DNA from: Lachnospiraceae bacterium
Lineage (GTDB): Bacteria; Bacillota; Clostridia; Lachnospirales; Lachnospiraceae
Length of the DNA: 12,918 nt
Direction of reading: 5' to 3'
Assembly: GCA_003519685.1 (NCBI GenBank)
Contig: DOWG01000223.1
Span: 5,463-18,380 of the forward strand
Below the pieces are notes generated by a model. The model was given only the letters and a program-made list of their open reading frames with translations. It was not told where the DNA came from and did not search any database. The position numbers and the translations under genes were made by a program. Shown here one piece after another: positions 1-6,511 of the stretch. Numbering within the stretch: position 1 is the first letter of the stretch; each line of letters begins with the position of its first letter.

Positions 1-94
1 TTTTTCAAATTTATACGAGGAAATAAAAAGACATTATTAATTAGGAAGAAATCCATTCCATTTACGATACATTTTAGAAAAAGAGGTGATAAAA

Positions 95-955
95 ATGGCC
101 GATGAATATGATATCACATATTGCGACTTCAACCCTACTGTTTTCTATGTTTCCAAGGTTAAAATGGTAGAAGAAGGGGTATATCATGACCATGATTTCA
201 CTGAAATGGCATATATACTATCGGGTAAAGGAAAATATCTTATAGATGCTAAAGAATACGATGTGGAATCGGGCGATCTGGTGTTCTTTAATCCCGGTGT
301 CAAGCACACACATATTGTTAATCCCAAGGATCCTACCTTAGAATTTATTGCCGGATTTACGGACTTCCATTTTAAAAACATGGAGCCGAATTCCATCGAA
401 TTAAAGGACGGCGGCTGTGTCATTCATACAACAGCGGAATTAAAGCAGCAAATGTCCATGCACTGCTATGCTATGCTTGCAGAGAAAGAAAGCAATCATG
501 TCGGACAATATTTTATGTTTAAAAGTCATATCATGCAGATGCTGCTATTGGTTGTACGCGAAATCATTGATGTGGAACGACCAACGCAGAAAAGCTGTAA
601 TTTTGAATCATATAATAAAAGCTATGCCGTAAAACGCATTATAAAATACCTAAATGAAAATTATGAGAATAAGATATCTTTGGAGCAAATTGCACATAAT
701 ATGTATCTAAGCCCGGTATACATTTCAAAGATTTTCAAAGAGGAAACCGGTGAATCACCAATCAACTACTTGATAAAAATCCGTCTGGAGAAAGCAAGAG
801 GAATTTTACTGGAAGAAAACAGCGGAAGCATCAAAAGCATTGCAAATCAGGTAGGTTATGACGATGTATATCACTTTAGCAAATTATTTAAAAAATATTA
901 TGGCATGTCACCTTTATATTATAGAAAAAGAGCTATGGATTCATCCAATAAGTAA
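95..955 (+). CDS. AraC family transcriptional regulator with N-terminal cupin sensor
   Basis: Predicted cytoplasmic one-component regulator of 286 aa. Residues ~25-75 form a cupin/AraC-arm sensor: the H31-D-H33 pair, a glycine turn (SGKGKY) and the second motif GDLVFFNPGVKHTH are visible. Residues ~178-282 are a double helix-turn-helix domain, with ISLEQIAHNMYLSPVYISKI as the first recognition region and SIKSIANQVGYDDVYHFSKL followed by YYGMSPLYYRK as the typical C-terminal AraC signature. Length is normal for sugar-responsive AraC proteins. A GTG at 86 is possible, but AGAGGTG at 82-88 sits at ideal distance from the ATG at 95, so I prefer 95. The nitroreductase gene follows 17 bp downstream and is probably co-transcribed. 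The ligand is unknown. The catabolic operon on the other strand is convergent and lies beyond the tRNA, so a regulatory link to it is only a guess. Confidence 0.9.
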   Translation: MADEYDITYCDFNPTVFYVSKVKMVEEGVYHDHDFTEMAYILSGKGKYLIDAKEYDVESGDLVFFNPGVKHTHIVNPKDPTLEFIAGFTDFHFKNMEPNSIELKDGGCVIHTTAELKQQMSMHCYAMLAEKESNHVGQYFMFKSHIMQMLLLVVREIIDVERPTQKSCNFESYNKSYAVKRIIKYLNENYENKISLEQIAHNMYLSPVYISKIFKEETGESPINYLIKIRLEKARGILLEENSGSIKSIANQVGYDDVYHFSKLFKKYYGMSPLYYRKRAMDSSNK

Positions 956-972
956 GGAAAAGGATACGCGCT

Positions 973-1740
973 ATGAATATGTTTGAGGCTATATTTTCAA
1001 GGAAATCAATTCGCCACTTCCGAAAGGAAAAAGTGGAATGGGAAGTCATTGAAGATATATTGAAATTTACAGATGAGCTTCCCAAATTATTCGATGAAAT
1101 TGCTATAGAATTCAAATTAATAAGTAACATTGAAAAGAAACAGGGCTTTCATGGACCATTTTCCGTAAACGCTCCGTACTATATCTGCATTTCCTCAGAA
1201 AAGGGAGACGGATATTTATTGAATGCCGGTTACATGATGCAGCAATTATGCCTGTTTATTACATCAAAAGGTCTGGGTACGTGCTTTGTCGGATTGGCGA
1301 ATCCCGGCAGAGGCTTAAAATCTACCATGAAATACGATTATGTCATTGCACTTGCTTTTGGGAAAACAGATGAGCCGTTATACCGCAACAGTCTGGAGGC
1401 AAAGCGTTTGCCGGAATCAGATACGGTAGTTTACAAGGAAGATGTGAATGCAGACATCCGTCAGATTATTACTGCTGCCCGCCTTGCCCCATCCGGCATG
1501 AATAACCAGCCATGGCGGTTTGTTGTGTACAAGAATCGAATTCATATTTTTACCAGAAAGAACGTATTGCTTTATAAAATAATGGATACAAATAATATGA
1601 TTGATATCGGCGTAATGATGGCTAATCTTCTGGTTGCAGCGGAGGAACTCTGGGTAGACATTTCAATATCACAATTAGAATCCCTAAAGAATAAGCCATT
1701 CCAGAATAACCAGTATGTTTTAACCGTTACAATTGGGTGA
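973..1740 (+). CDS. Nitroreductase-family flavoprotein (TM1586-like)
   Basis: Predicted 255-aa cytoplasmic FMN-dependent oxidoreductase of the nitroreductase fold. The N-terminal SRKSIRHF (residues 9-16) is the usual phosphate-binding Arg-Ser-x-Arg of this fold. Residues ~80-110 (GYMMQQLCLFITSKGLGTCF) form the central helix and following strand. Residues ~168-184 carry AARLAPSGMNNQPWRFVV, the APS-x-N-x-QPW signature. The motif order, with a nitroreductase-like start in each half, resembles the putative TM nitroreductase (TM1586) group rather than canonical NfsA/NfsB. The start has AAGGAAAAGG at 954-963, 9 bp before ATG. The gene lies directly behind the AraC gene with no terminator between them. 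The substrate cannot be told from sequence; these enzymes may reduce quinones, nitro compounds or enones. No clear terminator follows before the tRNA promoter. Confidence 0.85.
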   Translation: MNMFEAIFSRKSIRHFRKEKVEWEVIEDILKFTDELPKLFDEIAIEFKLISNIEKKQGFHGPFSVNAPYYICISSEKGDGYLLNAGYMMQQLCLFITSKGLGTCFVGLANPGRGLKSTMKYDYVIALAFGKTDEPLYRNSLEAKRLPESDTVVYKEDVNADIRQIITAARLAPSGMNNQPWRFVVYKNRIHIFTRKNVLLYKIMDTNNMIDIGVMMANLLVAAEELWVDISISQLESLKNKPFQNNQYVLTVTIG

Positions 1741-1794
1741 AATATACAAACAAAACAAATAATAAGTAAAATTGCAAAAACTCTTAATTAATCC

Positions 1795-1823
1795 TTGACA
1801 AACCTTTTATTCTATAGTATATT
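1795..1823 (+). promoter_or_regulatory. Sigma-A promoter of the tRNA-Gly gene
   Basis: A perfect -35 TTGACA (1795-1800) and a -10 TATATT (1818-1823) are separated by exactly 17 bp. Transcription would start near 1830, giving a 5' leader of about 37 nt before the tRNA at 1867. This is the best promoter match in the window. Confidence 0.85.
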
Positions 1824-1866
1824 ATGTCTTGTGTTCGCGATACAGAGAACAAGCACAACATAATAT

Positions 1867-1938
1867 GCACGAGTGGCTCAGTGGTGGAGTATCGCCTTGC
1901 CAAGGCGAGGGTCGCGGGTTCGAATCCCGTCTCGTGCT
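1867..1938 (+). tRNA. tRNA-Gly (anticodon GCC)
   Basis: A 72-nt cloverleaf can be folded by eye. The acceptor stem is GCACGAG/CTCGTGC. The D arm is GCTC/GAGT with an AGTGGTG loop. The anticodon stem is TCGCC/GGCGA around loop TTGCCAA, which places GCC at the anticodon. The variable loop is GGGTC, and the T arm GCGGG/CCCGT encloses TTCGAAT. The discriminator base is T1938. The 3' CCA is not encoded. The gene has its own promoter and is followed at once by a hairpin terminator. Its 3' end is repeated twice downstream (2064-2084 and 2249-2274). Confidence 0.97.
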
Positions 1939-1977
1939 TAATAACAAAGAAGTTCATCCGAAAGGATGGGCTTTTTT
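1913..1977 (+). repeat. Direct repeat copy A: tRNA-Gly T arm/acceptor plus terminator
   Basis: This 65-bp segment runs from the T arm of the functional tRNA-Gly to the end of its terminator. It matches copy C (2249-2313) over the full 65 bp with two differences by eye: TTCGAAT versus TTCAAAT in the T loop, and AAAGAAG versus AAAAAAG in the terminator arm. The tRNA-derived core is also shared with copy B. Confidence 0.9.
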
Positions 1978-1980
1978 GTT
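1943..1980 (+). terminator. Rho-independent terminator of tRNA-Gly (T1)
   Basis: A 17-bp stem (1943-1959 with 1964-1980, including G-T pairs) closes on a GAAA tetraloop. The TTTTTT run forms part of its 3' arm. It begins five bases after the tRNA. The same terminator recurs at 2279-2316. Confidence 0.9.
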
Positions 1981-2014
1981 ATTCTGTATGAAATGTATTT
2001 TGATTAGAACACTG

Positions 2015-2055
2015 CAAGTTGCAAAGCAACTTGTTAAGTCACACTTGTGTGACTT
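2015..2055. repeat. Two adjacent short perfect palindromes
   Basis: CAAGTTGC (2015-2022), AAA, then GCAACTTG (2026-2033) form an 8-bp hairpin. Three bases on, AAGTCACAC (2036-2044), TT, then GTGTGACTT (2047-2055) form a second hairpin. Neither is followed by a T run, so they do not look like terminators. They sit just before tRNA-3'-end copy B and resemble small REP-type intergenic palindromes. Confidence 0.7.
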
Positions 2056-2063
2056 TGTTCGAA

Positions 2064-2084
2064 GAATCCCGTCTCGTGCTTAAT
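2064..2084 (+). repeat. Direct repeat copy B: 21-nt tRNA-Gly 3' end
   Basis: Twenty-one bases identical to 1922-1942, covering the 3' half of the T arm, the 3' acceptor strand and the first bases past the tRNA. There is no tRNA body upstream: no GCACGAG or anticodon arm lies at the right distance, so this is not a gene. It is followed by a terminator unrelated in sequence to T1. Confidence 0.9.
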
Positions 2085-2085
2085 G

Positions 2086-2121
2086 AAACAAAGGACTCTT
2101 CGTTAGAAGGGTCTTTTGTTT
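2086..2121 (+). terminator. Rho-independent terminator behind tRNA-3'-end copy B (T2)
   Basis: A 16-bp stem (2086-2101 with 2106-2121, including G-T pairs) closes on loop GTTA, and the 3' arm is T-rich (TCTTTTGTTT). The sequence differs from T1 and T3, so the tRNA 3' end here is joined to a different downstream flank. Confidence 0.85.
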
Positions 2122-2167
2122 TATTCAAATATCAGATTGAATTCAAACTCATACGATCCGAGCCTTC

Positions 2168-2214
2168 GGAAGAATGAGAATGGAGGCTCACACGCCGAGA
2201 TTCTCATTTCTTCC
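2168..2214. repeat. Long imperfect inverted repeat
   Basis: GGAAGAATGAGAAT (2168-2181) pairs with ATTCTCATTTCTTCC (2200-2214), giving 14 bp with one bulged T around an 18-nt GC-rich loop. There is no T run on either side. A smaller hairpin (GCGCAG 2224-2229 with CTGCGT 2238-2243) follows. Together they fill the space between tRNA-3'-end copies B and C. Confidence 0.7.
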
Positions 2215-2248
2215 TGTGACTTTGCGCAGCAAAAACACTGCGTGGAGG

Positions 2249-2313
2249 CGCGGGTTCAAATCCCGTCTCGTGCTTAATAACAAAAAAGTTCATCCGAAAG
2301 GATGGGCTTTTTT
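2249..2313 (+). repeat. Direct repeat copy C: tRNA-Gly T arm/acceptor plus terminator
   Basis: This is a 65-bp near-copy of 1913-1977 carrying the T arm, 3' acceptor strand and T1-type terminator. Only the 3' part of the tRNA is present, preceded by unrelated sequence, so it is a pseudo-tRNA or attachment-site remnant. Similarity to copy A ends at about 2313, which is where the PAP2 reading frame on the other strand stops resembling its family. Confidence 0.9.
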
Positions 2314-2316
2314 CTT
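2279..2316. terminator. Bidirectional terminator (T3)
   Basis: Copy of T1: a stem of about 17 bp with a GAAA loop and one C-C mismatch. It has a T run on each strand, so it can end plus-strand transcription from the tRNA array and minus-strand transcription of the catabolic operon, whose last ORF stops inside the hairpin. Confidence 0.8.
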
Positions 2317-2511
2317 ACTGCGAAACCGAAGGAGTAAAACACTTCCAAACAGCGACAGGAATACAAATGGCAACTCTCCGATAACCTCAAAAATACGGCC
2401 GTACAAATTTTTTGTAAAAAGGGCGTTACTGATTTGTAAATCTGTAAAGGTAAAAATCAGCAGCATCAAAAGCCCGGTTGAAAAGACAATCCTTCTCTCT
2501 TTTTTCTCCAT
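2290..2511 (-). pseudogene. Truncated PAP2-type phosphatase gene (N-terminal fragment)
   Basis: A 73-aa frame starting MEKKERRIVFS. It looks like the first part of a PAP2-superfamily membrane phosphatase: a first transmembrane segment (~residues 8-22), then FTDLQISNALF, YGRIFEVIGELP and a second hydrophobic stretch (~46-63). These families normally run to 200-300 aa, and the catalytic motifs (K-x6-RP, PSGH, SR-x5-H) are all missing. The last eight codons (KKKAHPFG) are terminator T3 read in antisense, so the gene is cut at about 2314. The start has a strong site (AAAGGAGC, then ATA ATG), and the ORF begins 24 bp after the esterase stop, so it was once the last gene of that operon. The PAP2 assignment rests on N-terminal resemblance only. 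Confidence 0.6.
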
Positions 2512-2535
2512 TATGCTCCTTTCTATTGCACGCTG

Positions 2536-4092
2536 TTAATGTTGCATATCCTGTATCATTGCTGCCAGATTAAAAGGCGGAAGAATTTCCTCCAATATCT
2601 TTAGCAGCTCGTCGTCAAAATTATGGCGCACTTCGCATTTCCTATCAAAAATCATCGTCGGCGCTTCCTCCGGTGTTACCGGCTGCCACTGTGGCAGACC
2701 GTCATGATTCGGATTTCCGGTTCTTGCAAATTGCATCGCCGCCTCAAATATCTGTTTCTCCAGTTCATCGGAAATGCCCGGTATATTGCTGATTTCCACC
2801 CGATGCGTGTTGTGGAAAATAAATGGGATATCAGAACAGTGCCAAGCCACTTTTCCATTTTGGTATGGAAATTCCAGCGTAAACTCATAAAGATATGCCG
2901 GTGCTTTCTTCTCTTTGGCATGAAGCTTCACAAGCTCTTTGGAGGGCAGTCTAAAAATACGATCTAGCGCCAGCACATCCACCGGATGTTTCTCTGGATA
3001 CGCCTTTGCAAACAACTCACGCACCTTTTCGGTGTGCTCTCCAAATTGTGACTTTATAATTTCCTCTGTCTGTGTCTTTGTCAGCTCCTGCTTGTTAAAG
3101 GAAGCAGGAGCGAACGCAAACTCTCCGAATACGGAACCAACCATAAGAGGAATCGTAGCCGCATGGTTTCTGAATCCAGTAATCAGCGGTTCTCCCTTAT
3201 AGTAATCGTTCACGATTGGCATTCCTCCTATGTAAGCGCCCTTCTGTGCTACAGACATACATACCTTATTGTAAGCCTGTGCCAGTTCGTAATACGGAAG
3301 CATCTCAAGCCTCTCTATCTCACTTTCCGGTATGGAAAGCTGGTTTAACATTGCCGTCACGATTTCCCTTCCATCCCCTGACAGCATCGGCAACAATTTT
3401 CCATCCGAAACACCACTCATTATAATTCCCTTATGGAACAGACCGTCTGCCTCCGGAATCTGCATCAATCCTGTGACTTTCATTCCTCCGCCTGATTGCC
3501 CGAATAGTGTTACGTTATCCGGATCACCGCCAAATTCTGTGATATTTTCCTGAATCCATTTTAGTGCTGCAACCAAATCCGCAAGCCCTGCATTTCCCGA
3601 ATTCCTGTATTTCTCTCCAAAAGGAGAAAGGTCTAAAAATCCTAAGATATTCAATCTGTGATTTACGGTTACTACCACGACATCGCCGTTGTCACACATA
3701 GAAAATCCATCATATGCTTCCTGTTCAATGGCGGATCCTGCTGTGTAACCGCCACCATGCAGCCACACCATAACTGGTTTTTTTGCACCTTTTTCAAGGG
3801 AATTGGTCCAGATGTTCAGGTTCTGACAGTTTTCATCCTGAGGCCAGTAACGGTGCGGAACCAGAAGTTCCGCAGATGGGGTTTCCTGCGTCAGAAGCGG
3901 ACACACAAAGCCGTAAGAAGCCGTTTCTTTGACACCCTCCCACGCATCCACCGGTTCCGGCATCTGAAAACGCTTTGCCTTTGCATAGGCAATACCCTTG
4001 AAAATATAAACCCCGTCATACTTATAACCTTTTATTTTTCCTGCCTTTGTCTGTATCACAGGTACTTCATCATAACAAAATATTTTCGCCAT
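2536..4092 (-). CDS. Type-B carboxylesterase (cytoplasmic)
   Basis: Predicted 518-aa alpha/beta-hydrolase of the carboxylesterase type-B (COesterase) family, hydrolysing carboxylic esters. Visible motifs are the oxyanion-hole HGGG at 112-115, the nucleophile elbow GQSGGG with Ser200, the likely acid Glu324 in GSVFGEF, and the likely catalytic His418 in HCSDIPF. The conserved segments NLNIWT, VNHRLNILGF and EFGGDPDNVTLFGQSGG are present. Length is normal and there is no signal peptide. The start has AAGGAGG followed by 7 nt before ATG. It lies 18 bp downstream of the GH3 gene in the same operon, which suggests it removes acyl (for example acetyl or aromatic) decorations from imported glycosides. 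The substrate is inferred from context; para-nitrobenzyl-esterase-type annotation would be equally acceptable. Confidence 0.93.
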   Translation of the reverse strand: MAKIFCYDEVPVIQTKAGKIKGYKYDGVYIFKGIAYAKAKRFQMPEPVDAWEGVKETASYGFVCPLLTQETPSAELLVPHRYWPQDENCQNLNIWTNSLEKGAKKPVMVWLHGGGYTAGSAIEQEAYDGFSMCDNGDVVVVTVNHRLNILGFLDLSPFGEKYRNSGNAGLADLVAALKWIQENITEFGGDPDNVTLFGQSGGGMKVTGLMQIPEADGLFHKGIIMSGVSDGKLLPMLSGDGREIVTAMLNQLSIPESEIERLEMLPYYELAQAYNKVCMSVAQKGAYIGGMPIVNDYYKGEPLITGFRNHAATIPLMVGSVFGEFAFAPASFNKQELTKTQTEEIIKSQFGEHTEKVRELFAKAYPEKHPVDVLALDRIFRLPSKELVKLHAKEKKAPAYLYEFTLEFPYQNGKVAWHCSDIPFIFHNTHRVEISNIPGISDELEKQIFEAAMQFARTGNPNHDGLPQWQPVTPEEAPTMIFDRKCEVRHNFDDELLKILEEILPPFNLAAMIQDMQH

Positions 4093-4110
4093 GTCTTTGC
4101 CTCCTTCTTT

Positions 4111-6495
4111 TTATTCCTTGTTGATTGCAGAAAGGATTTCCTGAATCTGCACACTTCCAATTGCACCCTGAGAGAACATCGTCAAGGAACGTACCGGCAT
4201 TTCTCCCATCATGCGCTCAAACATCCGTGCCATGCCATCGTCTAAATCTCCATTGCCGCCAACCATTGCTGTCATCTGTTGCTGCATCTGTGCAATTAGC
4301 TGTGCTCCTGTTTTTGTCTTTGCAATTTCCCCCAGGGTGGAATTTATCGTATAAGGCTCTCCTTCCCTGGAATTTGGGGGTGGCAGTTCTTTTCCATAAA
4401 CCTGTGCAAAGTCTTCCGCCGATATCACAAGCGGTGCCTTCAGCTCATGATAAGCTTCTGGCCACTCTGCAGCTCTAGAGCCTTCTGTTCCTTCCATAGT
4501 AACATTTGCCGTAAGGCGGATATCCCTGCTGGAGGCTGCTGCCGCAATCTCATATTCTCCTTTTTCTACTACCCAGTCGGATTGCTCCGGTGCATAATAA
4601 GCAAATGCTCTGGAATCCAGCACAAACTCCACATTCTTTTCTTCTCCCGGCTGTAAAAATACTTTATGAAAACTCTTTAATTCTCTGATTGGTCTGCATA
4701 CGGTTGAATTCTTCGATGCTACATAAATCTGCACTATCTCTGCTCCAGCACAACTTCCTGTATTTTTCACGCAAAGGGAGCCTTTTACCGTATTACCTTC
4801 CACATTCAGTGTAAGCTTATCATAATCAAATGTCGTATAGGAAAGCCCATAGCCAAATGGGAACTGCACATCTGCCTTTACTGCATCATAATAGCGGTAA
4901 CCGACATAAATGCTCTCGCGATACTCTACACTCTTATCCCCTCCCGGGAAATATGCAAAGCTTGGGTTATCCTCTACACGATACGGGAAGGTCTCTGCCA
5001 GTCTTCCGCTTGGATTCACATCACCAAAGAGAACATCCGCTGCTCCGGCTGCCCCAGCTTCTCCACCAAGATAAAGCATCAATAACGCTTTTGCGTCCGC
5101 TATCCATGGCATTTCCACAGAACTTCCCGAATAGAGCAGTACAACGGTATTGGGATTTGCTTTTGCCGCCCTCCTTAAAAGTGCAACGTGGCTGTCCGGC
5201 AGTTTCATATGGTCGCGATCGAATCCTTCGCTCTCATAGGCATCCGGCAATCCGATACATACAAGAACCACATCCGCTTCTCTTGCTATTTTTTCTGCTT
5301 CTTCCAGTTCTTCTTCCTTCACCACATCCGAGGTTAGGCTGTAACCCGGTGCAAATGTGAAGTCAATTTCTCTCTCCTCTAATACACCGCATAAATTGTC
5401 CAGCTGCAGCGGATTGATTCGGCTGCTTCCTGCTCCCTGATAACGCGGATATTTTGCAAACTCGCCCAGCACCGCCAGTTTCTTATCTGCAGAAAGCGGA
5501 AGAATACTCTCTTCATTTTTAAGTAGTACACAGGAGGCTGCCGCTGCTTCTTCGGCCAGCTTGTGGTGCGCCGCCGCATCATAACGGAAATCTGTTTTCT
5601 TTCCTTCTTTTGCTGCAAGCAGCAGACAAAGGATGCGAAGTGCCGCAAGGTCTAACTCTTCTTCCTTCAGGCTGCCGTCTTTTACTGCTGCAATGATTGC
5701 ATTGTCATGATCCGGTCCCTGATATGGCATTTCCAGATCAAGTCCTGCCGCAACACCTTTCACACGATCGACAATGGCTCCCCAGTCTGTCATGACCACG
5801 CCCTCAAATCCCCATTCATCTCGTAGAATTTCGGTAAGAAGCCTCTTGTTTTGACTTGCAAATTCACCGTTGACCTGATTATAACTGCACATTATCGTCC
5901 ATGGCTGTGCTTCCTTTACCGCCGTCTCAAAACCGGACAGATAGATTTCCCTAAGTGCACGCTCGTCAATAATCGAGTCGATGACCATTCGTCTTGCTTC
6001 CTGATTATTGCCTGCAAAATGCTTTAAGCTAGTTCCAACACCCTTCTTTTGCACACCGCGAATGATGGATGCCGCCATTTTTCCTGTTAGATATGGGTCT
6101 TCCGAAAAATATTCAAAGTTACGACCGCACAATGGGCTTCTCTTGATATTCACGCCGGGACCTAACAGTACCGCTACATTTTCCTGCTGGCATTCCTCTC
6201 CAATTGCCTCGCCAATCCGTGTAAGCAGTTCCGTATCAAAGCTGCACGCTGTGGCTGCCGCTGTCGGAAAACAGGTTGCCGGCACACTCTCATTGATTCC
6301 AAGATGGTCACTCCCGCCCGCCTGCTTACGCAGACCGTGAGGTCCATCCGTTACCATTACTTTTTCTATGCCTAACCTGGCAACATCTTTTGTCTCCCAA
6401 AAGTTGCTTCCGCTTAAAATTACAGCTTTCTCCTCTAACGTCATTTGTCCTAAAAGCTCACGAGCTTCTTTCTCAAACCTTTTCATTGTTTCCAT
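4111..6495 (-). CDS. Glycoside hydrolase family 3 beta-glucosidase
   Basis: Predicted 794-aa intracellular GH3 enzyme, retaining type, releasing terminal beta-linked glucose or xylose. The N-terminal (alpha/beta)8 domain has TDGPHGLR (49-56), GRNFEYFSEDP (124-134), the substrate-binding K158-H159, and the catalytic nucleophile Asp237 in VVMTDWGA. The C-terminal sandwich domain has GAGSSRINP (354-362) and YESEGFDR (420-427), where the acid/base Glu is expected (probably Glu423). A fibronectin-III-like domain covers ~585-655. A further tail of ~85 residues (710-794), methionine- and glutamine-rich and probably helical, is not part of the core fold. There is no signal peptide. The start has GGAGG 6 nt before ATG, and the gene lies 16 bp downstream of the alpha/beta hydrolase. 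It is very probably the glycosidase of a co-transcribed glycoside-uptake operon. Confidence 0.95.
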   Translation of the reverse strand: METMKRFEKEARELLGQMTLEEKAVILSGSNFWETKDVARLGIEKVMVTDGPHGLRKQAGGSDHLGINESVPATCFPTAAATACSFDTELLTRIGEAIGEECQQENVAVLLGPGVNIKRSPLCGRNFEYFSEDPYLTGKMAASIIRGVQKKGVGTSLKHFAGNNQEARRMVIDSIIDERALREIYLSGFETAVKEAQPWTIMCSYNQVNGEFASQNKRLLTEILRDEWGFEGVVMTDWGAIVDRVKGVAAGLDLEMPYQGPDHDNAIIAAVKDGSLKEEELDLAALRILCLLLAAKEGKKTDFRYDAAAHHKLAEEAAAASCVLLKNEESILPLSADKKLAVLGEFAKYPRYQGAGSSRINPLQLDNLCGVLEEREIDFTFAPGYSLTSDVVKEEELEEAEKIAREADVVLVCIGLPDAYESEGFDRDHMKLPDSHVALLRRAAKANPNTVVLLYSGSSVEMPWIADAKALLMLYLGGEAGAAGAADVLFGDVNPSGRLAETFPYRVEDNPSFAYFPGGDKSVEYRESIYVGYRYYDAVKADVQFPFGYGLSYTTFDYDKLTLNVEGNTVKGSLCVKNTGSCAGAEIVQIYVASKNSTVCRPIRELKSFHKVFLQPGEEKNVEFVLDSRAFAYYAPEQSDWVVEKGEYEIAAAASSRDIRLTANVTMEGTEGSRAAEWPEAYHELKAPLVISAEDFAQVYGKELPPPNSREGEPYTINSTLGEIAKTKTGAQLIAQMQQQMTAMVGGNGDLDDGMARMFERMMGEMPVRSLTMFSQGAIGSVQIQEILSAINKE

Positions 6496-6511
6496 CGTTA
6501 TCCTCCATTCT

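Noticed and set aside
86..94. GTG start giving a 289-aa AraC protein
   Set aside because: The GTG overlaps the ribosome binding site that serves the ATG at 95 at ideal spacing.
1741..1866. Riboswitch or T-box leader before the tRNA
   Set aside because: Only a consensus promoter and a ~37-nt leader are visible; no T-box or specifier-type motifs.
1829..2083. 84-aa plus-strand ORF across the tRNA gene
   Set aside because: It reads through the tRNA-Gly cloverleaf and its terminator; there is no ribosome site and no protein-like composition.
2015..2316. CRISPR-like array of short repeats with spacers
   Set aside because: The repeats are tRNA-3'-end copies of unequal length with terminators and irregular spacing; no cas genes are present.
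2174..2539. 121-aa plus-strand ORF
   Set aside because: It is composed of palindrome, tRNA-3'-end repeat, terminator and the antisense of the PAP2 fragment; no ribosome site.
3658..4245. 195-aa plus-strand ORF
   Set aside because: It is the antisense shadow of the carboxylesterase and the end of the GH3 gene, both of which have clear catalytic motifs.
4830..5360. 176-aa plus-strand ORF opposite GH3
   Set aside because: Antisense shadow with Ser/His/Leu-biased composition; GH3 is unmistakable on the other strand.
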